Part shown: piece by piece, positions 12,384-23,574 of the stretch
Layout: the number at the start of each line of letters is the position of its first letter
Numbering within the stretch: position 1 is the stretch's first letter
NCBI GenBank assembly: GCA_900073065.1
Contig: FJOG01000049.1
Location: 91,824-155,823, forward strand
DNA from: Phialocephala subalpina
Taxonomy: Eukaryota > Ascomycota > Leotiomycetes > Helotiales > Mollisiaceae
DNA: 64,000 nt
Reading direction: 5' to 3'
The notes under the pieces: model-generated
Database searches by the model: none
The model's input: the letters and a program-made list of their open reading frames with translations, nothing else
What the model was told of the DNA's origin: nothing
Made by a program: the position numbers and the translations under genes

Positions 12384-13201
12384 TCAGGCTAAGCTAAATG
12401 AGTCCCCGCTTAAGGGATCTTTGAAAGTAGCACTACTTTTACGACAGGTTAAGCTCCTAATGGTAGCTTTCATCGCTATAAGAACATCAACGGAGAAGTC
12501 AGGGTATTCTTCCGCCTTATCAACAAATCTGCTATCGTGGAATTGGAAATATCCTTTGACTGCAGCTGCAGCTAGCGTGTCGCGCACTGGGTGCCCTTTC
12601 GGTAGAGATGCCGCAGACGTAACGTGCTGGGGTTTAAAACACCAGGTTTGGGCATCACCGTGCCTGAATGCAAGTACAATATCGTCCGTCAAAATCAACC
12701 TAGTAATGTGCTTCGCCATCCCGGACTCCATACCGTTGACACCGCACATGTCGGCTAACCTGACAAACTCAAGAATTGCCGTAATAGCTTCCGACGACGA
12801 CAGTTCGCCAAAGACAACTCTGCCGATGTAGAGCCATTGCAGGAGCATTTGAAAACTTCGAGTCGTAACTACCCCATCCACCTCTTCTAGTGTTGTCGAA
12901 TGGTCTCTGCCTTCCTTGAAGTTGCCTTCGAATGTAGCAGCGAAGTATGGGGACTGCTTGCATAGCAAGGCTTTCGGGACCTTGAACTCATCAGGGCTTG
13001 TGGAACCGATGCGAATCGAGACATGAGGGCCGTTATAAAGTGGGAGGATCCTTCTGGAACGTAAGTAAAAACTTAGGGGCGATCATGTGCGCTTCGAAAA
13101 ACTCACGAACTTGCAAAGTCCTGAAAAGGTGCCTCAGATATGCTCTTCACGATGTTTGTGTTCGACATATTTGCTTTGACGGTCGCAGAAAGTTTCGCCA
13201 T
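12384..13201 (-). CDS. BTB/POZ-domain protein
   Basis: Exon 1 is 13201-13107 and exon 2 13053-12384, with a 53-nt intron (GTGAGT donor, CCAG acceptor), giving 254 residues. The join yields the classic BTB opening: PLYNGPHVSIRIGST, then FKVPKALLCKQSPYFAATF, then the second half with SFQMLLQWLYIGRVVFGE. BTB folds mediate dimerisation and recruitment to cullin-3 ubiquitin ligases or transcription complexes. Short single-BTB proteins like this one are abundant in ascomycetes and mostly uncharacterised. The rest of the protein is helical-looking without a second known domain. It lies beside HET and HET-WD40 sequences, but nothing shows a functional link. Confidence 0.88.
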
Positions 13202-13328
13202 CGTTGAAAAAACGGGGAATTATTTCCTAGAAATGCGGGGCAGACGTAGCCGCTTAGCAGCTATTCCACGTGATGAGAGCAGTCGAATGCAGGATTTTAA
13301 TGAGCAACCACTACAGCGACGCACCCTC

Positions 13329-14400
13329 TCATACTAGTGCACACGCAGGGCAGGGGCTTCTAATAGAATCCTCATACTCTGATTGGTCCCAGAGAGTGGC
13401 CGCGTCCCAGAGCCGCACCCTAATGTTCGCTACCGACACCAGCAGCCTCGAGTCGGGCGAGAAGGCTATTGACGAGAAGCCGCTGGCCCCTCTAAGCGTC
13501 TGCTGCAGCGCGCCAGTAGCCGCACCGTCTCGTCGTATGATGCCGACGCCAGCAGTCTCGAGTTGGGCGAGAAGGCTACTGACTTGACCCAGCCGCTATG
13601 CCCCTTGAGCGTCTGCTGTAGCGCGCCTAACTGCTTGGCATAATTCGAGGTGGCCTGTGAAAGTTCGTCGAGTTGATATTTCTATTCGCGGTTCAACCTA
13701 CGGAATGCCTTTTCCTTCCCCTTACCATAGATCACTACATTGAGTTGTCGAAGATACTTAGCAGGAAATAAGCAAGGTCTTCTTCACGCTTAGTGTCCCG
13801 ATTTCGTGCCCAGGACACTCGCTCGTCGAAGCTAAAATCAGAAAGAGGCCTGCTTTGAAGAGCAAGAACAGGAATCCCCGTAATCTTATAAAGCTGTGCC
13901 TCTAACGATTTCTTATCACCGAGTAGGTTGCCATTCGAGGAGAAGAACTTCACTAATGGTGGCGCGATAAGCTCTTAAAGTGTCCAACCACGGGTAAACC
14001 ATCGACTATTCCCAAAAGCAGCTTCCCATGGCTTTAAAAACGGGTTTGTTTGAAGCTCTATCCAAATATCTGCCAGATACACATAGAATATTGCCGCTTT
14101 GCGATACCAGCGAAACGTAGAGTTGATAGCTTCCGAAAGCTCATTATTGTTCGCTTTGTTAATACAGCAAGTGTCTGCCCAAAAGTATTGTAGGCCATCA
14201 CGAGCGGCCTGCTGTCCACAGAACTGAAGCTTTTTGTATCCGTTTTTCGTCTTCCCAGAACCATTCTGCAAGTCCTCGAAGGTGACCTCTTCATCGTCTT
14301 CTCCCCACGTGTGTGAAAGTATCGCATAAGGCGTTATGGGGTAGGTAATGTCGTTTGTAAGGCTAAATTCGCCATTTGCTTCTAGCTTTAGAAGACGCAT
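13329..14400 (-). pseudogene. Relic of a HET-WD40 (HNWD/NLR-like) incompatibility gene
   Basis: From 14400 leftward the HET opening is clear: MRLLKLEANGEFSL, YAILSHTWGEDDEEVTF, FWADTCCINKANNNELSEAI and SRWFTRGWTL. The expected GWTLQEL is interrupted by TAA at 13975-13977 (CAA to TAA), and the frame then runs on with ELIAPPLVKFF to LSIFDNSM. A one-base break and another stop follow in the IYGKGKEKAFRRL motif that ends HET domains. Immediately after comes SNYAKQLGALQQTLKGHSG and a WD40 unit (VKSVAFSPNSRLLASASYD), then a second degenerate unit with VRLWDAAT, ending at 13329. In intact HNWD genes a NACHT domain sits between HET and WD40; here there is no room for it. Between the two WD units about 13 bases of the WDAA stretch are missing. 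Confidence 0.82.
13390..13640 (-). repeat. Two degenerate WD40 repeat units at DNA level
   Basis: A block containing GGCGAGAAGGCTA(T/C)TGAC, CAGCAG(C/T)CTCGAGT and GCGTCTGCTG(C/T)AGCGCGCC on the plus strand occurs twice, about 110 bases apart. On the minus strand both encode the same WD40 core (GALQQTL ... AFSP(N/D)SRLL). High-identity WD units at DNA level are the hallmark of repeats that are shuffled in fungal NLR-like genes. Confidence 0.75.
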
Positions 14401-14823
14401 TTCGGCCTAGAGCATTGATTAGTCTGCAAGTCTACTATTCGATTTAGCAAGGGTTATAGGCGGATATACTTAGGTTGCGATCCACATAATCTAGCTACGA
14501 AGGCTAAGATAGTGGAGGGAGGTCTGAAATAAAGAGGTTGATTAAAGGTTTGAGGCCAAGGCTCCAGCTTGGCGGCGACGCGACGTGATCCTCAGGCAGA
14601 AGTCCCCACTTCACGTGCAGCACGGGAAATAAGCCAATGCAAGAAACCTAAAGCAGGCTAGCTATATAGAGTTAGTGCCGCATAAAATATGGGCCAAAAA
14701 TAAAATCATAGAATGTTCGGAACTGAAGCCGATTTCGAACACTACTGTAGCAGCGCAGGCGAGAATTTACAGCGATGGAGTACCTGAAGGAATAGTCAAG
14801 GTCAAGGATCGCGCCCTAAGTTG

Positions 14824-17019
14824 CTAAGTGATTGTGACAGTGGCCCTTTCCCATCCATTTTCAATGAAGTGTTCATCCTCCGCTTGAATCAGGCTGTCCA
14901 CATTCACATTTTGAAATCCAACATCCATCTTCACCACCCCAATTCGCTCATAAGACCCATCATCCCTAGCTTTCAACAACAGACCTGCAAACCTCCTCGT
15001 AAACCACGTGGTAGCGGTACCAGGGTCCTTCTGACCCCACCATTCCCAAATACCGATGTGTAATATAGCCAATGAATCCGCCGAAGTTATTTGCAGTGCG
15101 TCTTCGAAATCGCCCAAGATCCTGTTTTGTTTGTACGTCATGAAATTCTGGATGTCGGACTGGTTCTCTCGAACGACTTCGGCGTCCCGCCGTAAGTAGC
15201 ACAGATCCTCCAGGTCATCACCTTGCTTGAGTAAATACCCTTCAATGACGATGAGACCTGATTTGATATCTGTGAACTGGTTCGCCGGGGCTTCAGATCC
15301 ATCAGTCTTGAAAGTTCTAGCCTTGATGGATTTTGCTGTACAGTTCCCCACAAGCTGCGGAGCAAGGAAAACGCTGCGATACGCGATTTCAAGGGCGACT
15401 GGGCCAATGATTGAAGCCCAGCTCCATGAAGGTGCAGATATGGCGCTTCTTCTTTGGGCTGATTGAGGCTCGACACTTGACCAAAGGAGACTGACGAGCA
15501 AGTCCCCTTCAAATAAACCTGCTAGGTATCGGTCACCCAAAGTCTTTTGAAAGATTGCGGCAACGCCGGCAAGAGCCGCAAAGACATCTGATGAAACGGT
15601 CAGACATCGAGTCGTGTACCCTTTCACTATCAACATCCAACAGGTATGAGCTTTAGCGCGTTCATTCCTTGAAGTGACCAATTTCCCCGAGACCATCTCT
15701 GGAGGAACAACCATCTTATTTGATACCCATCGCTGGACTAGACTCCTGCTGCTGGTATTGGCATCCACAACTGGGGCGATATTTCCTTCCGCGAAGGTGA
15801 AATGCCGGCATTCCCAAAACATTTGTTGCTTGGAATAATGAAGTGTCCGTGGCGACAAGACGCTTTCTTGGAGCACCCATCCTCGAGATGACAGACTGCT
15901 GTCTACACCAAGCACACCAGGCTGATAAGCATCCCATTTTCCGAATCTAGCGTACATGTAGCCAGAGACGTGGTGCTTGGCGCTATGGAGGGGGAGTTGA
16001 ATGGCTTCCGAGTCATCTCTGACCGTGAAAATACCGTCGTGGCAGCCGCGGCCAGTGTTGGCAGCAATGTTGAGGATGCCGTGCTTGTATACTTCTCCCA
16101 TCAATGCAGCTTCACGGGACCAATCGTTCTTGGAGTCTTGGATGATGCAGAGAGAGTCGATCCAGAGGTGGCGGATTCCAAGCTTCCGTGTGATAATGAC
16201 AGCATCATGGAATGTCTGTGGCATTTGGGATAGTGGGATAGAGGTTTTGCGTTCCTCCAGCATGTCTAAGGTGGTTCTGAGAGGCGAAGTTCCACCCCAG
16301 CAGTGGCTCAGTGTAACCCATTGCTGGTACTCGTTGGGATGTTCTTTGGTATGATCAACGAGTCGTGGCTCACATGTTCCATCTGTAGGTCCTACGTCGA
16401 TAGTCCTAGTTGGCATGAACGATCTAGTAGGCATAGTCCTAGTTGGGTTGTGGTCAGGGATATCAGATAGTGGCCTCTGATGCTTGCCAGCACACTGATC
16501 CAGCCACGTGATGGCGAGACGAAAGCAGTTTTCAGTGTTGGAAGTCTGGCTGATGGGTCTGCCAGCAATGAACCGAGATACAGGATTTTCGCTGTCCCTA
16601 CTAGTAGTCAATATTCATCCAAGGTTAAAGATCACAGAGACATACACTTCTCCAGTCACCCACTCCTCTTCCGTCCTGTCAACACACAAGCCGAAGAAAG
16701 CGAGAGGCTTCTGCTCAAGTTCATTCCTGTCATTCGGAGTGCAGTAAACTAGTAAATTTGATTTATCGCTCTCGTCGCCGATAGCGTCGCTGGAGGGAAA
16801 GACACGGAGGAAAATGGGATGTTGTCGCCATTTTTGGTCGCCAGTTTCAAGCTCTTTGTCGGAAGAGATCTTGAGGGCGATTGCCGTGCAGAACTCACAG
16901 TCTTTGGGTGATGAAAGTGCGGCAAAGCTCAAGTGATGTGGAAGGCCGGGGTAGCCATGCTCATTTGGGTCCTGATCAAGTCCGTCCCACTCAATGCTAT
17001 TGCAAAGATTGCAGAGCAT
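14824..17019 (-). CDS. HET-domain protein, long N-terminal leader type
   Basis: Exon 1 is 17019-16646 and exon 2 16597-14824, about 715 residues. An apparent in-frame stop at about 16615 lies inside a 48-nt intron (GTATGT donor, TAG acceptor). Removing it joins TGEV to DSENPVSRFIAGRP with no frame change. The leader starts with MLCNLCNSIEW and a CEFC pair. The HET domain has WVTLSHCWGG (about residue 218), IRHLWIDSLCIIQD (about 267), MGEVYKHGILNIAA and RGWVLQESVLSPRTLHY. This is the commonest fungal HET architecture and appears intact. It is the second intact HET gene within 11 kb. Its partner and allelic state are unknown. Confidence 0.9.
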
Positions 17020-17365
17020 TCTTCAGCCGTGATCGAGAAAATTGAGTGTGAGGAAAGTTGCAAGAGATTTGAAGAAGAGAAAGATGTGGGTGACAGCACA
17101 TCCTCAGCCGCTAATTAGAGAAGTAATCCTGGTCATGCGGACACTACAGAAGGCGTCTCGCTTGGCGTCACTTGGCGTAGCAAGGCAAGGCAGAAAGACG
17201 ACTCGGGTTGGCACAAGCGAAGAACATTAACTTCTTAATATCAAGTTCATAATCCCCATTGGGTTTCGTTCATCTTTCGGTCGTACATTGTTGTAGCCCA
17301 CCAATTTATAACCTCGCCAACACTACAGTTGTCAAGCCGCTTGGCTACCTCTACCCATTATTTGC

Positions 17366-17764
17366 CTATCCCAATAACGTCGACCGTATAAGTTGGGCTC
17401 TGCAAACCCAATGAAGCGGACGATCTTGCACAATCTCGAGCAAGTACTCATCTTCTTCTTGTGACCATGGACCTCTTCGATATGCTTTGCGATACATCCT
17501 TGTAACAAGCTGCACTCTTTTGAACTCCGCAGGGTTACAGTCATCGGCATTTATAGGAGGACAAGAGTTGTCAGGTCTTCCAAAGGTTGGCGGACTAGGG
17601 ATCGGAACCGCAATCATCCTTTTGAGATGACTTTGAGGTTGTAGTAGAAAGGAAGTTTCAAGCTCTATTACACGTTGAAAGTGAACCCTACACGATGCAC
17701 TAGCTTCCAGGTCAGCCTCGATATAACCAGGTCCCCTGCATCTAATGGAAGTCAAGCTCACCAC
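17366..17764 (-). pseudogene. Truncated Myb/SANT-domain gene (copy A)
   Basis: The minus frame encodes a short Pro-rich N-terminus (MIAVPIPSPPTF), then NPAEFKRVQLVTRMYRKAY, then the beginning of a Myb repeat: RRGPWSQEEDEYLLEIV, HWV and AQLI. It stops soon after, where a whole protein would continue with a second Myb repeat. Upstream sequence to about 17925 resembles that of copy B at 21735-22310. It is therefore a remnant of a duplicated locus, with no evidence that it is expressed as a working DNA-binding protein. Confidence 0.65.
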
Positions 17765-18301
17765 ACTACTTCTTCCAAGGAGTTTGAATTGCTTGCAGTA
17801 TCACAGCGAGGGCAGGTACTAGTACCCAACACCGAAGAGAAAACTATGCTCATGTTGATTGATCGACCTAGTAAGAATGCTGCTTGCCAAGGCAAGGATC
17901 TGGATATCCCAGTTCTATGAAAGCATCTTGTAGCATATATTCTTTCCTTAAAATTTTGGCATGACCTGGCAATCCCCTAAAACGAGCTTCAACGACCGAT
18001 TCGAAAACCTTGGGTAACATTAGTTGCAGTGTTCAGGGATCGTCCAAACTCAACGACGCTCACTCCTAGGGACCAGTGTTCGCCTCAGATTCGGATCGGA
18101 GGATCTTAAACGTGCCATCGATGGTGGCCTCATGTTGTCTCTATCCCAGATTACTTGTCTCTGGTCCTCGTTCCTCTGCTCGACAGACTTTTGAGGCTCT
18201 GGTATAGACGTGATCCATAGCTGATTCCGATTTCTTCGCGCCTCCTCGATCTTCCAACGATCTTCCCAGGTTGGATTGTCTTGTAGAGGGACTTATCGAA
18301 G

Positions 18302-19716
18302 TCAGTAAATCTTGTACCTGTGGTCAAACAAATACAACTCACTTGTATCGGTCTCGCGTTGTGAGCGTCGACGCCGTCGGAAGAACCAGGAGCTGCGCTT
18401 GTGCGTAATTCTCATGAATAGGAGACCATTATCCAGCATTTTCTCTGCTTCTAAGGAGATATTGGTTGGCCTGGAATAAAAAAGGCCCCCGAACCTAGAG
18501 AAAACCTGGTTTTGGAAGATGAACTCGTTGCTGAGAACGATGTCGCACGGCAGATCTTCTATAACGTGAAAGTCGCAAATAAAAGTCGACTTTGCGCCGT
18601 TGCCGACGACCGAGGAAAGACCAGCCGCAAAGCCAAGGTACTGATTGTAATCTAACTCTTTTGATAATACGGGCGGTGCATCGAACTGCAACTCAGCATC
18701 CAGAACCATTCCATCCGTACGGATAGTAGAACCGTTAATGAGCTGCACTTCCCTTCTGTATTTCCTTGCCCGGTGGACTTCGAAATTGTTACGGCGTGCA
18801 AAGTCTCCAGAGATGAGCATGAGCTCCGATCCGGTATCTGGAAACGCCGAGGCTTCCGAGCCGTTGACAGAGCTGCGAATATGGTCCTTTGGACACTCAT
18901 CCAGGAGAAAAAGCCGGCTTCCTTTTTGGACGCAGGGACGGACGCGTTCGATAATGCGATGACAAAACTTGATCAACGTCTTAGTCTCGTCAAGGAACTT
19001 CTTACCCAACACCATGTCGTACGCACTTTTCCGGAGTACGTGGAACTCTCGGTGATATGCCTGACTCTCGCCTTGAAATTTGAAGTGGCCAGCAACTCGA
19101 CCGATGCTCTCAGCAATATGTCCCCCGAGGAGCCCTATTCGTTCAGTGCCAGTGGCCTCGATCTTCATACGGTGCTGCTCTGCGAAGTCTTGGGAGACAG
19201 CATTTACCGCAGAACCATAGTCTGGCAATGCGGTGACGGAAATGCCGTTGATTGTTCCCTTGACTTCGTAAGACCTTATCCCACCGCCTCTCATCTCGTT
19301 TGGTGACCAGTTCACTTTGAAGCGACTTTCTGATCGATGGAGATTTTTGAAGTGCCAGACTGCGATTTAGGAATTAGTATGGGAATGCAAAGCGTTGATG
19401 GGGCAAGGAGGAACCCACAAAGTCCATTAGTGGCGTCAGTTTGGGCTAGGTCAGAGCCACGTTCGGCGAAAAACTTCATGTGAGTTGATTTGCCAGAGCC
19501 CGAGATCCCCTGGGTCCGGTAAACGTGATTGTCCTCTTTCAACCACTCCGAGAAGTTGGTCGACGGAGAAGTCTCCTGAAAGATCCATGAGAAGGTGTCC
19601 GAATACGCCTCTAACATCGATTCGTGTCGGGAATGGATAGATGGAATTCCGAGACTGCTAGGGCTTCGATCGAGATTGTGTGAAGTACCCCATAAACCCA
19701 CGAATTCAGCAGCCAT
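18302..19716 (-). CDS. Retropepsin-like aspartic protease gene spliced to a truncated NACHT P-loop segment
   Basis: Right to left, the first part encodes the lead-in of a fungal NACHT NTPase: SIHSRHESMLEAYSDTFSWIF, WLKEDNHVYRTQG and a Walker A motif GISGSGKST. A 59-nt intron (19418-19360, GTGGGT donor, CGCAG acceptor) then joins it in frame to FWHFKNLHRSESRFKVNWSP and a double retropepsin-like module. Module 1 has a D-Y-G at the active-site position (LPDYGSAVNAVS); module 2 has the canonical D-T-G (FPDTGSELMLIS). Each is followed by an LGKKF/LSNEF-type second motif. The NACHT part lacks Walker B and everything after. The start at 19716 is the first ATG of the frame, and upstream NACHT sequence appears lost. 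Alternatively the retropepsin gene has its own unseen first exon and the P-loop segment is only a neighbouring relic. Confidence 0.62.
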
Positions 19717-20722
19717 GGTTTTTCGCTCTATGGGATATCGTTCTAAAAACAAAAAGCCGGTCCAATTCTTGCTGTCCAAGTCCAAATCCTCGGCCGAAGC
19801 CTTGTCTGCTTTCACGACATTTCATGAATGAGCCACAAATGGTCTCGAGCTATAGCTGGGAAGAAGCTGACAATGTTTGATTCAGGTTGCCCGCCAGGTG
19901 GAGACTGGGTTTTTCTTGGGGCGAGGCACACGTGGGATACAATATCAACTTCCACCCGTATTAAGAACTTGTCGACAGGACCCAAAACTGCCAGGTGCGC
20001 GAGAGAGCTTGATGTTGGTATTTGATGTCGAGTCTGCGAGGGACTGTTCGCAAGGAGATGTTTGTAGTCGAAGTCGGTGGAAGAGGGAAGTTGTTAAAGA
20101 GAGAATTAAGGCACGAAATTCTAAAGAAAGAGCAAGGGTTGGACAGGGGAAAATTGAAAATGTGGCGGAGCAAATATAGTGACCACATTCGGAGGGCCTA
20201 GGGCGTTGGGCACACCTGCAGTGCTGCACACCGACTAAATGTAGCTGGCTCGCGGTGGACATAAAAGCGGCACTAATTTTCATTGCAAAGTCAAAAGTTG
20301 AACATTTTATCTACTGTAGCGCAGGAGCGGTTAGAACTTGGATACTCTCGTACTTCCGAGAGATCGGAATACTATAGGCTTCAATTGTCCCACAACTCGA
20401 TAGAATATTAAAAGGCATGTCAAATTGTCCGTCTTGACTTTGGGGCGGGGAAGTTTAGTGCCGCTTTTTTGGTCCATCGTGAGGCAACCTTGCTGCCCAG
20501 GGCTTGCGGATGCCTAGCGATCAACCTCATTGCGACTGGTTCTGCGGTAGGGAAATACCTGCATATGCCACCAAGAAGGACATAATTGATTCGCTAGCCC
20601 TCGGCCAAACTTTGCATGCTCTGAGCGCACCTCCTTGACAAGTCAAACAGGCAACCACCAGGGAATACCATCTGCTGAAAAGACTGCATCACATACGAAA
20701 CCTCAGAAACAGTTGCTGTCAA

Positions 20723-21727
20723 ATGGATACCGAAGACTTGGCAAAAAGAACAGGATTCCCGGAGTTTGCCTCCAGAATAGCCGTCAATCCAGACTACGAA
20801 GCCTTCATCTTCCGCAAGTTCGACCGCCTCAGCGCACGAACTCTCCTTCATCTTGAGGGCAGGCTCGCATACCTTGAGTGGAAGCTAGATCAAGCGGACG
20901 AGCAAGCCTTCCACAGCCGCGACAATGAAACGCTCCGTTGCATTCGCGCTTGGGAAGCCTTCGAGGACAAGGCAAAGAATGAAGCTCGTCCGGAGCATAC
21001 GTGGATGATCATAGCCGAGGAGATCAGGGAGACTCTAAAAGAATATCGTAAGCTCTGCTCCAGCTCTGAAATATACTCGGTGTCGCTCAGCAAAGATTAG
21101 ACGAAACAATGCTCCGTCAAAATCAAATAGCTATGCTAGGAAGGCCAAGGAAACGTGCCCTCGAAGTTGTGCGCGGTCTGTCCTCCGATGATTTATACGA
21201 CGCTCTTGGAAGGCCGAAGTCTATCCCATTGCTAGCTGGTCTCGCTGGAACCCGACTCGACGAAGAGAACGATCGTGACCTTGTCGCCGTGAGACGCCCA
21301 GCTGAAAAGGACCTTCTCTCACGCTTCCTGCAGGATTACTGGATATTCAAGGTACCATTCCCGGTGCAAGCTCTAACTCCCTAACTAAAGTTCGAAGACG
21401 ACCAAAATCACAGATGAGACTGAATACATCAAAGAAAAGCACGTCGGCTGGGTAGCAGCTGTAGTGAGCACCATTATTGCAGCGATGCTTCTGCTTGGAG
21501 CCATATTCTTGCTGCGTCTTCTGAATCAGGAGAGAGCACAGTTGGGAGTTATTGCCATGTTTACGGTCCTTTTTGCAGCTAGTGTCGGGTTCTTGACGAA
21601 TGCTAGGAGAGCGGAGATATTCGCATCAACAGCGGCGTATACGGCTGTCCTCGTTGTCTTCGTGTCTTCACCTGCATCAAATTCGGGAACGACAACTTGC
21701 ACGTGTATACCAGGGGGCCAATCTTAA
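20723..21727 (+). CDS. DUF6594 membrane protein
   Basis: Exons 20723-21047, 21101-21351 and 21398-21727 give 301 residues in one frame. The introns are 53 and 46 nt. The N-terminal half is soluble and helical with the family signature DYEAFIFRKFDRLSARTLLHLEGRLAYLE. A basic stretch RPRKRALEVVRG and a DLVAVRRPAEKDLLSRFL block follow. The C-terminus has three membrane spans (AAVVSTIIAAMLLLGAIFLL; GVIAMFTVLFAASVGFL; AAYTAVLVVFVSS) separated by TNARRAEIFA. This is the standard layout of the ascomycete DUF6594 family, whose function is unknown. All family landmarks are present, so it is probably functional. Confidence 0.88.
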
Positions 21728-21734
21728 CGTTTTA

Positions 21735-22310
21735 TTAGTCTTCACAACGGCCCTCTCGACGACAGCTCTCCCATTCAGCGGGGTCCATGCACTGAAGGCG
21801 AAGATAACACTTGGACACCTTGACTTGAATCAGAAGGTATATTATCCTCTCAGCTGCGTGTCGCACTTGAGGGCAGACGCTTTGTCCCCTCGAGTGTGGT
21901 TTGCTGAATGATGGCGGAGGTATTCGGTATGCTTTTGCAACTAGCTTGACTCTTTTGAACTGGGCGGGATTCGAGTCATCGGGGTTTGTGGAAGAAAAAT
22001 CGTTGGAAGCGCGTTGTACCAGTTTCGGCCCTCTAGGAATTGGCGGTTTACACATGGCTGTGAACATAGCCTGAGACATCCTTTCGAGGCTCTTTCACGT
22101 GTTGAAAATGAACCCCACATGATTTACTAGACGCCAGGTTAGATTTTGGTAGGATCCGGTCCGCGGTCAATCTCACCACTCTACTCCTGCGAAGGAGTCT
22201 TCGTGGCTTGCAGTGCAACAGCGAGAGCAGAAATCGAAGAAGGCGGCCAGCTCATTTCGGAGCTTGAAGACCATACTCATGTTGATTGATCGACCTGGTA
22301 AGAATGCAAT
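21735..22310 (-). pseudogene. Second, more decayed Myb-type gene remnant (copy B)
   Basis: The frame reads MCKPPIPRGP, then NPAQFKRVKLVAKAYR, matching copy A (MIAVPIPSPP, NPAEFKRVQLVTRMYRKAY), but runs into unrelated sequence before the Myb core. Upstream DNA at about 22090-22310 parallels 17660-17890: GTTGAAA(A/G)TGAACCC, a CACAC/GATTTACTAG stretch, GGAGT.T, and CTCATGTTGATTGATCGACCT. The two copies lie in the same orientation about 4.3 kb apart. Confidence 0.55.
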
Positions 22311-22709
22311 CTTATTAACAAGAGTATAATTCTTTCACGAATTACACTCTTGCGTCCAGGTGTGGGCGGATTACAGGGGGTGCTAACCGCTTCCTGATTC
22401 GGTATTCTGCCATAGCCACTTACACTCGAAATCGCGATCGTATTTCTAATCGCAATTTTAAGTGCAAATATTAAGCAAATTACGTAAGTTTGAAATATAT
22501 AATAAAACTAATTAAACACTATTTATACATCTACTTTTTAAATAGTTTAAATTAATAGAAGTTGCGCAATTAATTGATTTATATAAGTATCAATTTTGGT
22601 GTTCTTATAAGTAAGTAAACTAAAGCGAATCGAGGTTTTTCTGATTACGCTTTCCCCGATCGAGGTTTTTTGGATCACGTGGGGGGCGCCCACGCCAGAA
22701 AGTCAAGAG

Positions 22710-23574
22710 NNNNNNNNNNNNNNNNNNNNNNNNNNNNNNNNNNNNNNNNNNNNNNNNNNNNNNNNNNNNNNNNNNNNNNNNNNNNNNNNNNNNNNNNNNN
22801 NNNNNNNNNNNNNNNNNNNNNNNNNNNNNNNNNNNNNNNNNNNNNNNNNNNNNNNNNNNNNNNNNNNNNNNNNNNNNNNNNNNNNNNNNNNNNNNNNNNN
22901 NNNNNNNNNNNNNNNNNNNNNNNNNNNNNNNNNNNNNNNNNNNNNNNNNNNNNNNNNNNNNNNNNNNNNNNNNNNNNNNNNNNNNNNNNNNNNNNNNNNN
23001 NNNNNNNNNNNNNNNNNNNNNNNNNNNNNNNNNNNNNNNNNNNNNNNNNNNNNNNNNNNNNNNNNNNNNNNNNNNNNNNNNNNNNNNNNNNNNNNNNNNN
23101 NNNNNNNNNNNNNNNNNNNNNNNNNNNNNNNNNNNNNNNNNNNNNNNNNNNNNNNNNNNNNNNNNNNNNNNNNNNNNNNNNNNNNNNNNNNNNNNNNNNN
23201 NNNNNNNNNNNNNNNNNNNNNNNNNNNNNNNNNNNNNNNNNNNNNNNNNNNNNNNNNNNNNNNNNNNNNNNNNNNNNNNNNNNNNNNNNNNNNNNNNNNN
23301 NNNNNNNNNNNNNNNNNNNNNNNNNNNNNNNNNNNNNNNNNNNNNNNNNNNNNNNNNNNNNNNNNNNNNNNNNNNNNNNNNNNNNNNNNNNNNNNNNNNN
23401 NNNNNNNNNNNNNNNNNNNNNNNNNNNNNNNNNNNNNNNNNNNNNNNNNNNNNNNNNNNNNNNNNNNNNNNNNNNNNNNNNNNNNNNNNNNNNNNNNNNN
23501 NNNNNNNNNNNNNNNNNNNNNNNNNNNNNNNNNNNNNNNNNNNNNNNNNNNNNNNNNNNNNNNNNNNNNNNNNN
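22710..23574. other. Assembly gap (865 N)
   Basis: A run of N. The left flank has two near-copies of CGATCGAGGTTTTT(T) followed by ATTACG/ATCACG (about 22626-22680), so a repeat probably broke the assembly. No gene is recognised from the gap to 24300. Confidence 0.95.

Noticed and set aside
16612..16620. Apparent stop splitting the second HET gene
   Set aside because: It lies inside a good 48-nt intron with a GTATGT donor; removing it keeps frame and gives the expected HET linker.
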